Shown here: positions 7,054 to 14,553 of the stretch, one piece after another | Numbering within the stretch: position 1 is the stretch's first letter | Layout of the letters: every line of letters begins with the position of its first letter | Origin: Pseudoduganella lurida | GTDB taxonomy: Bacteria; Pseudomonadota; Gammaproteobacteria; Burkholderiales; Burkholderiaceae_D | Length of the DNA: 64,000 nt | NCBI RefSeq assembly: GCF_007830455.1 | Contig: NZ_VLLB01000005.1 | Span: 1 to 64,000, forward strand | Direction of reading: 5' to 3' | The notes under the pieces: model-generated | What the model saw: the letters and a program-made list of their open reading frames with translations, nothing else | Databases searched by the model: none | Told to the model about the DNA's origin: nothing | Program-made: the position numbers and the translations under genes

Positions 7054-7995
7054 TCAGCCTTGGCGCGGGGCGGGTGAGTCTGCGCTGCCGGCGCGGCCAT
7101 ACAGCGCCACCCAGCCTTCGTGCTCGGCCCAGACGGACATCTGGATGAACGGCGCATAGGCGGCCGCCACTTCCTCGGCCTGGCGGGCCAGCACGCCGGA
7201 CAGCACCAGAGCGCCGCCCTCGGCCACGCGGCCGGACAGCATCGGCGCCATCAGCTTCAGCGGCGACGACAGGATATTGGCCACGACGATATCGAACTTC
7301 GCATTGGCATGCTTCGACTGCGCGAAGTCGTCCGGCACGAAGTAGTCGATGTCGGCTACCTGGTTGCGCTCGGCATTGGCGCGCGCCGATTCGATCGCCT
7401 GCGGATCGATGTCGACACCCGTCACCGGCGTGGCGCCCAGCTTGCGGGCCACCATCGCCAGGATGCCGGAACCGCAGCCGTAGTCCAGCACCGTCTTGCC
7501 GGGTGCCGGATGGGCTTCCAGCCATTCCATGCACAGGCGGGTCGTCGGGTGGCTGCCGGTGCCGAAGGCCAGGCCCGGGTCCAGCTCCAGGATCAGCGCG
7601 GATGGATCGGGCGCCTCGTGCCAGCTCGGCACGACCCAGATGTTCCTGCCGATGTGGATCGGCTCGAACTGGGATTGCGTCAGGCGCACCCAGTCTTCGT
7701 CCTCGACCTTGCGTTCCGTGTAGGCGGGCAGCGTCTTCAGGCCGATGGCCTGCGCGGCGGCAGCCACGATGAACGACTGGTCGGCATCGACGTCGGTCAG
7801 GGCCACCACGCGGCTGTGTTCCCACGCCGCCTGCTTCGGCTCCATGCCCGGCTCGCCGAACAGCGGTTGCTCGGCGTCGGTGCCTTCGTCCGCATCCTCG
7901 ACGGAGACGGACAGGGCGCCGTGCTCGATCAGCGCGTCCGACAGGGCTTCGGCGTGGTCGCGGGCGACTTCGATGACGATTTCAGTCCAGCTCAT
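7054..7995 (-). CDS. prmA: Ribosomal protein L11 methyltransferase
   Basis: PrmA methylates several amino groups of ribosomal protein L11 using S-adenosylmethionine. The 313-residue product has the N-terminal L11-recognition part ([20 protein letters not shown]), the central [17 protein letters not shown] stretch, the SAM motif [12 protein letters not shown], and the NILSSPL motif at the active site. The ATG at 7995 overlaps the accC stop in ATGA fashion, so the two are translationally coupled. The accB-accC-prmA order is common in betaproteobacteria. Confidence 0.95.
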   Translation of the reverse strand: MSWTEIVIEVARDHAEALSDALIEHGALSVSVEDADEGTDAEQPLFGEPGMEPKQAAWEHSRVVALTDVDADQSFIVAAAAQAIGLKTLPAYTERKVEDEDWVRLTQSQFEPIHIGRNIWVVPSWHEAPDPSALILELDPGLAFGTGSHPTTRLCMEWLEAHPAPGKTVLDYGCGSGILAMVARKLGATPVTGVDIDPQAIESARANAERNQVADIDYFVPDDFAQSKHANAKFDIVVANILSSPLKLMAPMLSGRVAEGGALVLSGVLARQAEEVAAAYAPFIQMSVWAEHEGWVALYGRAGSADSPAPRQG

Positions 7996-9350
7996 GAACC
8001 TGCCTTCGGCATTTCGGCCAGTCGTTGTTCCAGGTAGTGGATGTTGGTGCCGCCTTCGATGAAGCGGGCATCGACCATCAGCTCGCGGTGCAGCGGGATG
8101 TTGGTGGAGATGCCTTCGACGACCATTTCGGACAGCGCGATCTGCATGCGGCGGATGGCCTGCTCGCGGGTCGCGCCGTAGGTGATCAGCTTGCCGATCA
8201 TCGAATCGTAGTGCGGTGGCACATAGTATCCCGCATAGGAGTGCGAGTCCACGCGCACGCCAGGGCCGCCCGGCGTGTGCCACGACGTGATGCGGCCGGG
8301 GGACGGCGTGAACTTGAACGGATCCTCGGCATTGATGCGGCACTCGATGGCGTGACCGGACAGCATCACGTCGCGCTGGCGGAAGCGCAGCTTCTCGCCG
8401 CAGGCGATGCGGATCTGTTCCTGGACGATGTCGATCCCCGTGATCATCTCGGTGACCGGGTGCTCGACCTGCACGCGGGTGTTCATCTCGATGAAGTAGA
8501 ATTCGCCGTTCTCGTACAGGAACTCGAACGTGCCGGCGCCGCGGTAGCCGATCTTGCGGCAGGCTTCCGCGCAGCGGTCGCCGATCTTCTCGATCAGCTT
8601 GCGGGCGATGCCCGGTGCCGGCGCTTCCTCGATCACCTTCTGGTGGCGGCGCTGCATCGAGCAGTCGCGCTCGCCCAGCCAGACGGCGTTGCGGTGCTCG
8701 TCGGCCAGGATCTGGATCTCCACGTGGCGGGGATTCTCCAGGAACTTCTCCATATAGACTTCCGGATTGCCGAACGCGGCGCCGGCTTCCGTCTTGGTCA
8801 TCGTCACGGCATTGAGCAGCGCCGCTTCGGTGTGCACCACGCGCATGCCACGGCCACCACCGCCACCGGCCGCCTTGATGATCACCGGGTAGCCGATCTT
8901 GCGGGCGATCTGCACGATGGCCTTCGGATCGTCCGGCAGGGCGCCGTCGGAGCCCGGCACGCACGGCACGCCGGCCTTGATCATGGCCTGCTTGGCGGAG
9001 ACCTTGTCGCCCATCAGGCGGATCGAGTCGGAACGGGGGCCGATGAACACGAAGCCGGATTTCTCCACGCGTTCGGCGAAATCGGCGTTCTCGGACAGGA
9101 AACCATAGCCGGGGTGGATCGCCTCGGCATCGGTCACTTCGGCCGCGCTGATAATGGCGGGCATGTTCAGGTACGACAGGGCCGACTGCGCCGGGCCGAT
9201 GCAGACGGATTCGTCGGCCAGCTTCACGTACTTCGCGTCCTTGTCGGCCTCGGAGTGCACGACGACCGTCTTGATGCCCATCTCGCGGCAGGCGCGCTGG
9301 ATACGCAGCGCGATTTCACCACGGTTGGCAATGAGGATTTTTTCAAACAT
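7992..9350 (-). CDS. accC: Acetyl-CoA carboxylase, biotin carboxylase subunit
   Basis: AccC carboxylates the biotin of AccB with bicarbonate and ATP, the first half-reaction of acetyl-CoA carboxylase in fatty acid synthesis. The 452-residue protein begins [17 protein letters not shown], and the ATP-grasp glycine loop [10 protein letters not shown] lies at 161-170. [14 protein letters not shown] and the C-terminal domain are complete. An in-frame ATG eight codons upstream exists, but the family start is the one at 9350. A 93-base spacer containing two hairpins separates it from accB. Confidence 0.97.
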   Translation of the reverse strand: MFEKILIANRGEIALRIQRACREMGIKTVVVHSEADKDAKYVKLADESVCIGPAQSALSYLNMPAIISAAEVTDAEAIHPGYGFLSENADFAERVEKSGFVFIGPRSDSIRLMGDKVSAKQAMIKAGVPCVPGSDGALPDDPKAIVQIARKIGYPVIIKAAGGGGGRGMRVVHTEAALLNAVTMTKTEAGAAFGNPEVYMEKFLENPRHVEIQILADEHRNAVWLGERDCSMQRRHQKVIEEAPAPGIARKLIEKIGDRCAEACRKIGYRGAGTFEFLYENGEFYFIEMNTRVQVEHPVTEMITGIDIVQEQIRIACGEKLRFRQRDVMLSGHAIECRINAEDPFKFTPSPGRITSWHTPGGPGVRVDSHSYAGYYVPPHYDSMIGKLITYGATREQAIRRMQIALSEMVVEGISTNIPLHRELMVDARFIEGGTNIHYLEQRLAEMPKAGS

Positions 9351-9369
9351 GGCTAGTTCTATCTTTGCG

Positions 9370-9436
9370 AACACCCGGGCATGCCGGGTGTTCTTTGTAG
9401 AAGAGGGGTACTGCGCGCGGCCGGCAGCGGCCGCGC
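9370..9436 (-). other. Two hairpins in the accB-accC spacer
   Basis: AACACCCGG (9370-9378) pairs with CCGGGTGTT (9384-9392), and GCGCGGCCG (9415-9423) pairs with CGGCCGCGC (9428-9436). Both lie within the 93 bases between accB and accC. Neither has a proper T-run downstream on the minus strand, so partial termination, RNA processing or 3'-end protection of accB mRNA are possible. No function is shown by sequence alone. Confidence 0.6.
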
Positions 9437-9443
9437 AACGGCT

Positions 9444-9911
9444 TTAGCCGATGACGAACAGCGGCTGGCCGAATTCGACCGGCTGGCCGTTCTCGACGAG
9501 AACCTGGGTCACGACGCCGGACTTGTCGGCATCGATTTCGTTCAGCAGCTTCATCGCTTCGATGATGCACAGCGTGTCGCCTTCCTTCACGGACTGGCCG
9601 ACTTCGATGAACGGCGCGCTGCCTGGCGACGAGGAACGGTAGAACGTGCCGACCATCGGCGACTTGACGATATGGCCGGTCGGCTCCGGCGCGGGTGCGG
9701 CAACGGCCGGCGCCGCGGCAGGCGCGGGGGCCGGTGCGCTTGGTGCGAACTGGCCCTGGGCGCCGTGCGACGGCATCATCACGACCTGGTTCTGCGGCAT
9801 GGCGGAGGATTTGACGATGCGTACCTTGCTCTCGCCCTCGGTGACTTCGAGTTCTGCAATATCCGATTCGGCAACCAAGTCAATCAACGTCTTGAGCTTG
9901 CGTAGATCCAT
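9444..9911 (-). CDS. accB: Acetyl-CoA carboxylase biotin carboxyl carrier protein
   Basis: This 155-residue carrier holds the biotin that moves carboxyl groups from AccC to the carboxyltransferase. The C-terminal biotinyl domain carries the EAMK motif, with Lys121 as the biotin attachment site. An Ala/Pro-rich flexible linker (about 55-77) connects it to the N-terminal region. A GGAG site lies seven bases before the ATG. It heads the accB-accC-prmA-DUF3426-pfkB series and follows aroQ after a 100-base gap that may contain a promoter. Confidence 0.97.
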   Translation of the reverse strand: MDLRKLKTLIDLVAESDIAELEVTEGESKVRIVKSSAMPQNQVVMMPSHGAQGQFAPSAPAPAPAAAPAVAAPAPEPTGHIVKSPMVGTFYRSSSPGSAPFIEVGQSVKEGDTLCIIEAMKLLNEIDADKSGVVTQVLVENGQPVEFGQPLFVIG

Positions 9912-10011
9912 CTGAAACTCCGTTTTATCTTGTTTTCTGAAATTGTTTTAGTGCTGCCCGGCGCTGACGCCAAAGCGGGTAACTATGTAAATTGGGCGCA
10001 GATCGCGTAGA

Positions 10012-10449
10012 TTAACTGCTTTTTAGCGCAAAGTCGATGGCAAAGCGGTATCCCTCGACCCCCAGGCCGCAAATCGTGCCCTTCGCGATCGCGCTCAGAT
10101 AAGAGTGATGACGGAAAACTTCTCGCTGGTAAATATTCGAGATGTGGACTTCCACGAACGGGATCGCCACGCCGGCCAGCGCATCGCGCAGCGCCACGCT
10201 GGTATGGGTCAGGCCGCCCGGATTGATGACGATGAAGTCCACTTCTTCGTCGCGGGCAGCGTGGATGCGGTCGATCAGCGCACCCTCGTGGTTGCTCTGG
10301 AATGCAGCGAACCGCGCACCGGCTGCTTCCACCTGCTCCCGGGCCGCCTGTTCCACCTGCGGCAATGTCGTGGCCCCGTAGATGCCGGGCTCGCGCGTGC
10401 CCAGCAGGTTCAGATTGGGGCCGTTCAACAGCAGCAGGTGTTTTGCCAT
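10012..10449 (-). CDS. aroQ: Type II 3-dehydroquinate dehydratase
   Basis: It converts 3-dehydroquinate to 3-dehydroshikimate, the third step of the shikimate pathway. The 145-residue length is typical of the dodecameric type II enzyme. The N-terminal motif [15 protein letters not shown], Tyr24 in PGIYG (catalytic), the [14 protein letters not shown] motif and the HISNI motif are all present. aroE, another gene of the same pathway, lies at 17569 in a different operon. A palindromic repeat separates aroQ from the thioredoxin gene upstream. Confidence 0.96.
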   Translation of the reverse strand: MAKHLLLLNGPNLNLLGTREPGIYGATTLPQVEQAAREQVEAAGARFAAFQSNHEGALIDRIHAARDEEVDFIVINPGGLTHTSVALRDALAGVAIPFVEVHISNIYQREVFRHHSYLSAIAKGTICGLGVEGYRFAIDFALKSS

Positions 10450-10547
10450 GTTCTGGTTTCAGTGCGCGAAAGTTCCGCATTTTGCCGCCTGACGCGACTA
10501 TTTGGCAAGAGAAAAGAACTTGCGAAAATGACTACGAAAAGCCTTGT

Positions 10548-10588
10548 CGAGCCCGTGTCCTGGTGCCTGGCACCAGGACAAGGGCTCG
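10548..10588. repeat. Palindromic dispersed repeat, complete copy
   Basis: This 41-base palindrome is centred on T10568. Outer arms GAGCCC and GGGCTC, middle arms TGTCC and GGACA, and inner arms GGTGCC and GGCACC all pair, with a single mismatch at 10555/10581. It is the most complete copy of a family that recurs at 13495, 19161, 19198 and, with a different core, at 34426-34540 and 51304-51406. Confidence 0.9.
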
Positions 10589-10609
10589 GCAGTTAAAGCG
10601 GGGCGAGCG

Positions 10610-11158
10610 TCACAGCCCGGCGAGGTCCTGGCGCAGCTGGTCGAACTTCAGCCGCCCCAGGTAGGTCTTCTTTACCTGGCCATCGGCGCCGATCAATACG
10701 GTAAACGGCAGACCGCCCTGGGCGTTGCCGAACTGGCGCGACAGGTCGGTGCCGGCCACGCCATCCACATACAGCGGATAGGCGATCTTGAACTTCTGGG
10801 CGAAGGTGGCGACATTCGATGGCGTATCGATGGCGATGCCGATCACCTGCAGGTTCCTGTACGCGCCGCCGGTCTGCAGCGCGGAGAGTTCCGGCATCTC
10901 CTGCACGCAGGGCGCGCACCAGGTGGCCCAGAAGTTCACCAGCAGTGGCTTGCCCTTGTGCTGCGACAGCGACTGGAGCGTGCCCTTGTCGTCGGCCATC
11001 GATTTCGACAGCAGGCCGTCGACCAGCGCATTCGTGCCCGGCGCCACGGTGGACGTGATCGGCGGCGCAGGCGCCTTCTTGTTCAGGCCCACCCAGGCGC
11101 CCACGGCGCCAAACAGCACGGCGATCGCGCCGCAGGCCAGCAGATGTGATGTCTTCAT
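10610..11158 (-). CDS. TlpA-type membrane-anchored thiol-disulfide oxidoreductase
   Basis: The 182-residue protein has an N-terminal hydrophobic segment (about 5-24) that should export and anchor it. A thioredoxin-fold domain follows with the motif NFWATWCAPC, whose cysteines are Cys81 and Cys84, and the cis-proline in GGLPFTVLI. The fold and WCAPC motif fit a periplasmic reductase of the TlpA/ResA group, which reduces disulfides in cytochrome c maturation or other secreted proteins. No cytochrome genes are nearby, so the target is unknown. It lies 49 bases downstream of the nucleotidyltransferase-like gene and may share its transcript. Confidence 0.85.
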   Translation of the reverse strand: MKTSHLLACGAIAVLFGAVGAWVGLNKKAPAPPITSTVAPGTNALVDGLLSKSMADDKGTLQSLSQHKGKPLLVNFWATWCAPCVQEMPELSALQTGGAYRNLQVIGIAIDTPSNVATFAQKFKIAYPLYVDGVAGTDLSRQFGNAQGGLPFTVLIGADGQVKKTYLGRLKFDQLRQDLAGL

Positions 11159-11207
11159 TGGATCCCGTGTGGGTTGAGTGTTTTACCAGCCGCGCTGCCG
11201 TGCAAGC

Positions 11208-11840
11208 TCATTCGTCCAGCAGGGCGCGCAGTTCGCCGATGTCGATGCGCGCCGGCCGGTCGCCGGACTTCTGCTTGCGGGCGCCGCGCAGGTCGTTCAG
11301 TTCATACAGTTCCACGTGCACGCCTTCGCCATGCCACAGGAAGCTCACCGTCTCCACCGGATCGAAACGGGGTCCGCGGTAATGGTCGCTTTCGGAGATG
11401 TCGATGTCCACGTTGTGGTTCAGCAGGTAGATCTGCACTTCCTTGGCGCTGTCGGCAAACACCTGCAGGCGGATGTCGTCATGCGCGCCGGCCGAGCCGT
11501 TCAGCACGGCGCCGGTCAGGTAGGGCGAATACTCCGCCAGCTTTTCCATCACGTCCAGTGCCGTGGCCCGCAGGTGCCGCAGGCGGGCCGGCTGGGTATC
11601 GGCATTGAACAGCGCGTGGTACTGGCGCACCGCTTCCTCGACCTGCAGGTCGTCCGGCAGCGCATCGCGCTGGCCGTTGGCGCGCGCCTCGCCGAGCACC
11701 TGCCGCGCGGCCTTGCGCTTGGCGCCGGCATAGTCCGCGCCATCCTGGGCAATCATGCGTGCGGCCAGCGCCGCGATCTCGGCGCGCAGGGGCGCCAGGT
11801 CGCCGCCTTCGTCGTGTGGGTTCAGCAGTGGGTTCGCCAT
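11208..11840 (-). CDS. Nucleotidyltransferase-like conserved protein next to mpl
   Basis: The product has about 210 residues from the preferred ATG at 11840; two upstream in-frame starts exist (11873 and 11843). The middle region, GAVLNGSAGAHDDIRLQVFAD followed by NHNVDID, has the look of a minimal nucleotidyltransferase: a G-S pair followed by an acidic pair and a later DxD. This is my inference from motif shape, not a firm family match. It is divergent from mpl, and I recall the pairing as common in Burkholderiales. Function unknown. Confidence 0.6.
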   Translation of the reverse strand: MANPLLNPHDEGGDLAPLRAEIAALAARMIAQDGADYAGAKRKAARQVLGEARANGQRDALPDDLQVEEAVRQYHALFNADTQPARLRHLRATALDVMEKLAEYSPYLTGAVLNGSAGAHDDIRLQVFADSAKEVQIYLLNHNVDIDISESDHYRGPRFDPVETVSFLWHGEGVHVELYELNDLRGARKQKSGDRPARIDIGELRALLDE

Positions 11841-11939
11841 CATGGGCGTGATGATACCCTGAACGGCGCGCACGGTTGGCCGCGCGCGCGTCGGGTAAAA
11901 TCGCGTCCTCGACCATCAGGATCACCAGGACTGTTTACC

Positions 11940-13316
11940 ATGCACATCCACATTCTCGGCATCTGCGGCACCTTCATGGGCGGCCTCGCGGTGCTGGCCA
12001 AGGAGGCCGGCCACAAGGTGACGGGCTGCGACGCCAACGTCTACCCGCCGATGAGCACCCAGCTGGAAGCGCAGGGCATCGAGTTGATCCAGGGCTTCGA
12101 CGCGGGGCAGGTGAGCCTGGCACCGGACCTGTACGTGATCGGCAACGTGGTCTCGCGCGGCAACCCGCTGGTGGAAGAGATCCTGAACCGCAGCCTGCCG
12201 TATGTCTCCGGCCCGCAGTGGATCGGCGAGCATATCCTGCGCAACAAGTGGGTGCTGGCAGTGGCCGGCACGCACGGCAAGACGACGACCTCGTCGATGC
12301 TGGCCTGGATCCTGGAAGACGCGGGCTACGCACCGGGCTTCCTGATCGGCGGCGTGCCGCTCAACTTCGGCATCTCGGCGCGCCTGACCGGAAAAGGAAC
12401 CGACTCCGAATTCTTCGTCATCGAAGCCGATGAATACGACACGGCGTTCTTCGACAAGCGCAGCAAGTTCGTGCACTACCACGCCAAGACGGCCATCCTG
12501 AACAACCTGGAATACGACCACGCCGACATCTTCCCGGACATCGGCGCGATCGAAACCCAGTTCCACCACCTGGTGCGCACCGTGCCCGGCATCGGCCGCG
12601 TGATCGTCAATGGCGACGAGGAGTCGCTGCAGCGCGTGATCCGCCGCGGCTGCTGGTCCGAAAAGGAAAGCTTCGGCGCCGGCGACACGGCCAACTGGAC
12701 GATGAAGGAACACCCGGACGGCAGCTTCGACGTGCTCTTCAACGGCAAGTTCGAGGCGCTGATCAACTGGAAGCTGACGGGCCGCCACAACCGCTACAAC
12801 GCGCTGGCCGCCATCGCCGCCGCGCGCAATGTGGGCGTGCCGATCGCCCAGGCCGCCAAGGCGCTGGAGTCGTTCGAGAACGTCAAGCGCCGCATGGAAG
12901 TGCGCGGCGTGGTCAATGGCGTGACCGTGTACGACGATTTCGCCCACCACCCGACGGCGATCGCCACCACGGTGGGCGGCCTGCGCCAGAAGCTGGGCGA
13001 CGGCACGCGCATCCTGGCCGTGCTGGAGCCCCGCTCGAACACGATGAAGCTGGGCGCCATGAAGGATGCGCTGCCCGCCAGTCTGCAGGATGCGGACCTG
13101 GTGTTCGGCTTCGGCAGCGAGAAGTCGCTGGGCTGGAGCCTGGCCGGCACGCTGGCGCCGATGGGCGCCGTCGCCTCGGCGTACGAGGACCTGGACCTGA
13201 TGGTCAAGGCCATCATCGGCGCGGCGCGCCCCGGCGACCATGTCGTTGTCATGAGCAACGGCGGCTTCGGCGGCGTGCATGCGAAGCTGCTCGAGGCGCT
13301 GAAGGGCACTGCGTGA
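11940..13316 (+). CDS. mpl: UDP-N-acetylmuramate:L-alanyl-gamma-D-glutamyl-meso-diaminopimelate ligase
   Basis: Mpl reattaches the tripeptide released from old peptidoglycan to UDP-MurNAc, so that it re-enters wall synthesis. The 458-residue protein is a Mur ligase: an N-terminal Rossmann-like part starting MHIHILGICGTFMGG, the ATP-binding loop GTHGKTTT at 110-117, EADEYDTAFFDKRSKF, and the DDFAHHPTAI motif in the C-terminal domain. The open frame runs far upstream of this start, but the family begins at ATG 11940, with GGA nine bases upstream. It overlaps yqiA by four bases and heads a plus-strand operon. Confidence 0.95.
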   Translation: MHIHILGICGTFMGGLAVLAKEAGHKVTGCDANVYPPMSTQLEAQGIELIQGFDAGQVSLAPDLYVIGNVVSRGNPLVEEILNRSLPYVSGPQWIGEHILRNKWVLAVAGTHGKTTTSSMLAWILEDAGYAPGFLIGGVPLNFGISARLTGKGTDSEFFVIEADEYDTAFFDKRSKFVHYHAKTAILNNLEYDHADIFPDIGAIETQFHHLVRTVPGIGRVIVNGDEESLQRVIRRGCWSEKESFGAGDTANWTMKEHPDGSFDVLFNGKFEALINWKLTGRHNRYNALAAIAAARNVGVPIAQAAKALESFENVKRRMEVRGVVNGVTVYDDFAHHPTAIATTVGGLRQKLGDGTRILAVLEPRSNTMKLGAMKDALPASLQDADLVFGFGSEKSLGWSLAGTLAPMGAVASAYEDLDLMVKAIIGAARPGDHVVVMSNGGFGGVHAKLLEALKGTA

Positions 13317-13957
13317 CCTCTGCCGCAACGATCCTTTACCTGCACGGCTTCCGCTCGTCGCCGCTGTCGATGAAGGGGCGCCTGCTGTCGCAACGGATGA
13401 CGGCACTGGGCCGTGCCCAGGATTTCATTGCACCGCAGCTGCCGGCATCGCCGCGCCAGGCGATGGCTGAAGTGCTGGCACTTCTCGAACGGCCGAGTTC
13501 GTGTCACGGTGCCTGGCACCATGTGACACGGGCTCAGCCGGATGCCGTGCTGGCGTCGGAACTGACCATCATCGGCTCCTCGCTGGGCGGCTACTACGCC
13601 ACCTGGCTGGCCGAGAAGCTGGGCTGCCGCGCCGTGCTGCTCAATCCCGCCGTCACGCCGCTCGTCGACCTGGAAAAGTACGTGGGCGTGACCACGATGT
13701 TCCACTCCGACGAACCGTTCGACTTCCGGCGCGAATACATCGGCGAGCTGCGGGACCTGGCGGTACCGGCCATCACGCGCCCGGACCGCTACTTCCTGGT
13801 GGCCGCCACCGGTGACGAAGTACTGGACTGGCGCGCCATGGTGGCCCACTATCCGGGCGCGCGTCAGCACGTGATCGACGGCTCGGATCACGGCATCAGC
13901 GAGTTCGCGCAGTATGTCGACGATGTGCTTGATTTTGCCGGAGTGCGCGCCGGATGA
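13313..13957 (+). CDS. yqiA: YqiA-type alpha/beta-hydrolase with an in-frame palindromic insert
   Basis: This 214-residue protein is a YqiA/UPF0227 esterase-type hydrolase. Visible features are the LYLHGFRSS oxyanion stretch (8-15), the nucleophile elbow G-S-S-L-G with Ser90, and GSDHGI near the end with the catalytic His. It starts with GTG 13313, overlapping the mpl stop (GTGA), and its end overlaps ubiC. Residues about 61-75 (PSSCHGAWHHVTRAQ) are encoded by a dispersed palindromic repeat that keeps the frame. They lie just before the strand leading to the nucleophile, in what is probably a surface loop. The rest of the gene looks intact, so the product is likely functional. The natural substrate is unknown. 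Confidence 0.88.
   Translation: MTSAATILYLHGFRSSPLSMKGRLLSQRMTALGRAQDFIAPQLPASPRQAMAEVLALLERPSSCHGAWHHVTRAQPDAVLASELTIIGSSLGGYYATWLAEKLGCRAVLLNPAVTPLVDLEKYVGVTTMFHSDEPFDFRREYIGELRDLAVPAITRPDRYFLVAATGDEVLDWRAMVAHYPGARQHVIDGSDHGISEFAQYVDDVLDFAGVRAG
13495..13535. repeat. Palindromic repeat copy inside the yqiA coding sequence
   Basis: Arms GAG(T)TC, GTGTCAC and GGTGCC pair with GGCACC, GTGACAC and GGGCTC around T13514. There is a two-base bulge at 13521-13522 and two G-T wobbles. Order and spacing match the copy at 10548-10588. In the yqiA frame the element contains no stop codon. Confidence 0.85.
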
Positions 13958-14553
13958 GGGAACGCTCGCTGCGCCGGGCCAACTGGTACCGCCACGTGCT
14001 GGCCGTGAATGCGCCGCCCGCGCTGGCCGCCTGGCTGGTCTCGCCCGGCTCGCTGACGGCGAAACTGAAGGGGCACTCGCAGGCCTTCCGCGTGCAGGTG
14101 CTGCACCAGCATCCGGCCATCTGCCTGGCGGACGAAGCGGCGGCGCTGGGCCTGCACCGCCCCGGCCGCGCGCTGGAACGGGAGGTGCTGCTGCGGTGTG
14201 ATAATACGCCCGTGGTGTTTGCCCACACGGTGGTGCCGATGAGCGCCGACGCTTCCGACTGGCCGCTGTTTTCCGCGCTCGGCGAGCGCTCGCTGGGCAC
14301 CACGCTGTTCGGTGACCCGCTGGTGGCGCGCGGCCCGCTGGAATATGCGCGGCTGGGCGCGAGCCATCCGCTGGCCCGCCGCGCCCGTGCCGCCATGCTG
14401 GCGCAGGGACTGCGCGTGCCGGAAGAACGATTACTGTATGCACGGCGCTGCCTGTACCGGCGGCGCCAGGGCACATTGCTGGTGACCGAGGTGTTCCTGC
14501 CCCAGGTGCAGGCCCTGGTCCCCGCGGCTGCCACAACCCCCAACACGAGATGA
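13954..14553 (+). CDS. ubiC: Chorismate lyase
   Basis: UbiC releases pyruvate from chorismate to give 4-hydroxybenzoate, the first dedicated step of ubiquinone synthesis. The 199-residue protein starts with W-Y at 11-12, contains LTAKLKGHSQAFRVQVL, and has the conserved REVLLRCDNTPVVFAHTVVP segment, where the arginine and the later glutamate line the active site. Both ends overlap neighbours (ATGA at 13954 with yqiA and at 14550 with the RNase gene), showing tight translational coupling. The C-terminal tail after EVFLPQ is short and low in complexity. Confidence 0.9.
   Translation: MRERSLRRANWYRHVLAVNAPPALAAWLVSPGSLTAKLKGHSQAFRVQVLHQHPAICLADEAAALGLHRPGRALEREVLLRCDNTPVVFAHTVVPMSADASDWPLFSALGERSLGTTLFGDPLVARGPLEYARLGASHPLARRARAAMLAQGLRVPEERLLYARRCLYRRRQGTLLVTEVFLPQVQALVPAAATTPNTR

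Noticed and set aside
7996..8964. Upstream extension of the prmA frame
   Set aside because: It lies opposite in phase within accC and has no conserved content; PrmA starts [10 protein letters not shown] at 7995.
11178..11939. Upstream in-frame extension of mpl by about 254 codons
   Set aside because: The extension is antisense to the nucleotidyltransferase-like gene and has no Mur ligase similarity; the family start is ATG 11940.
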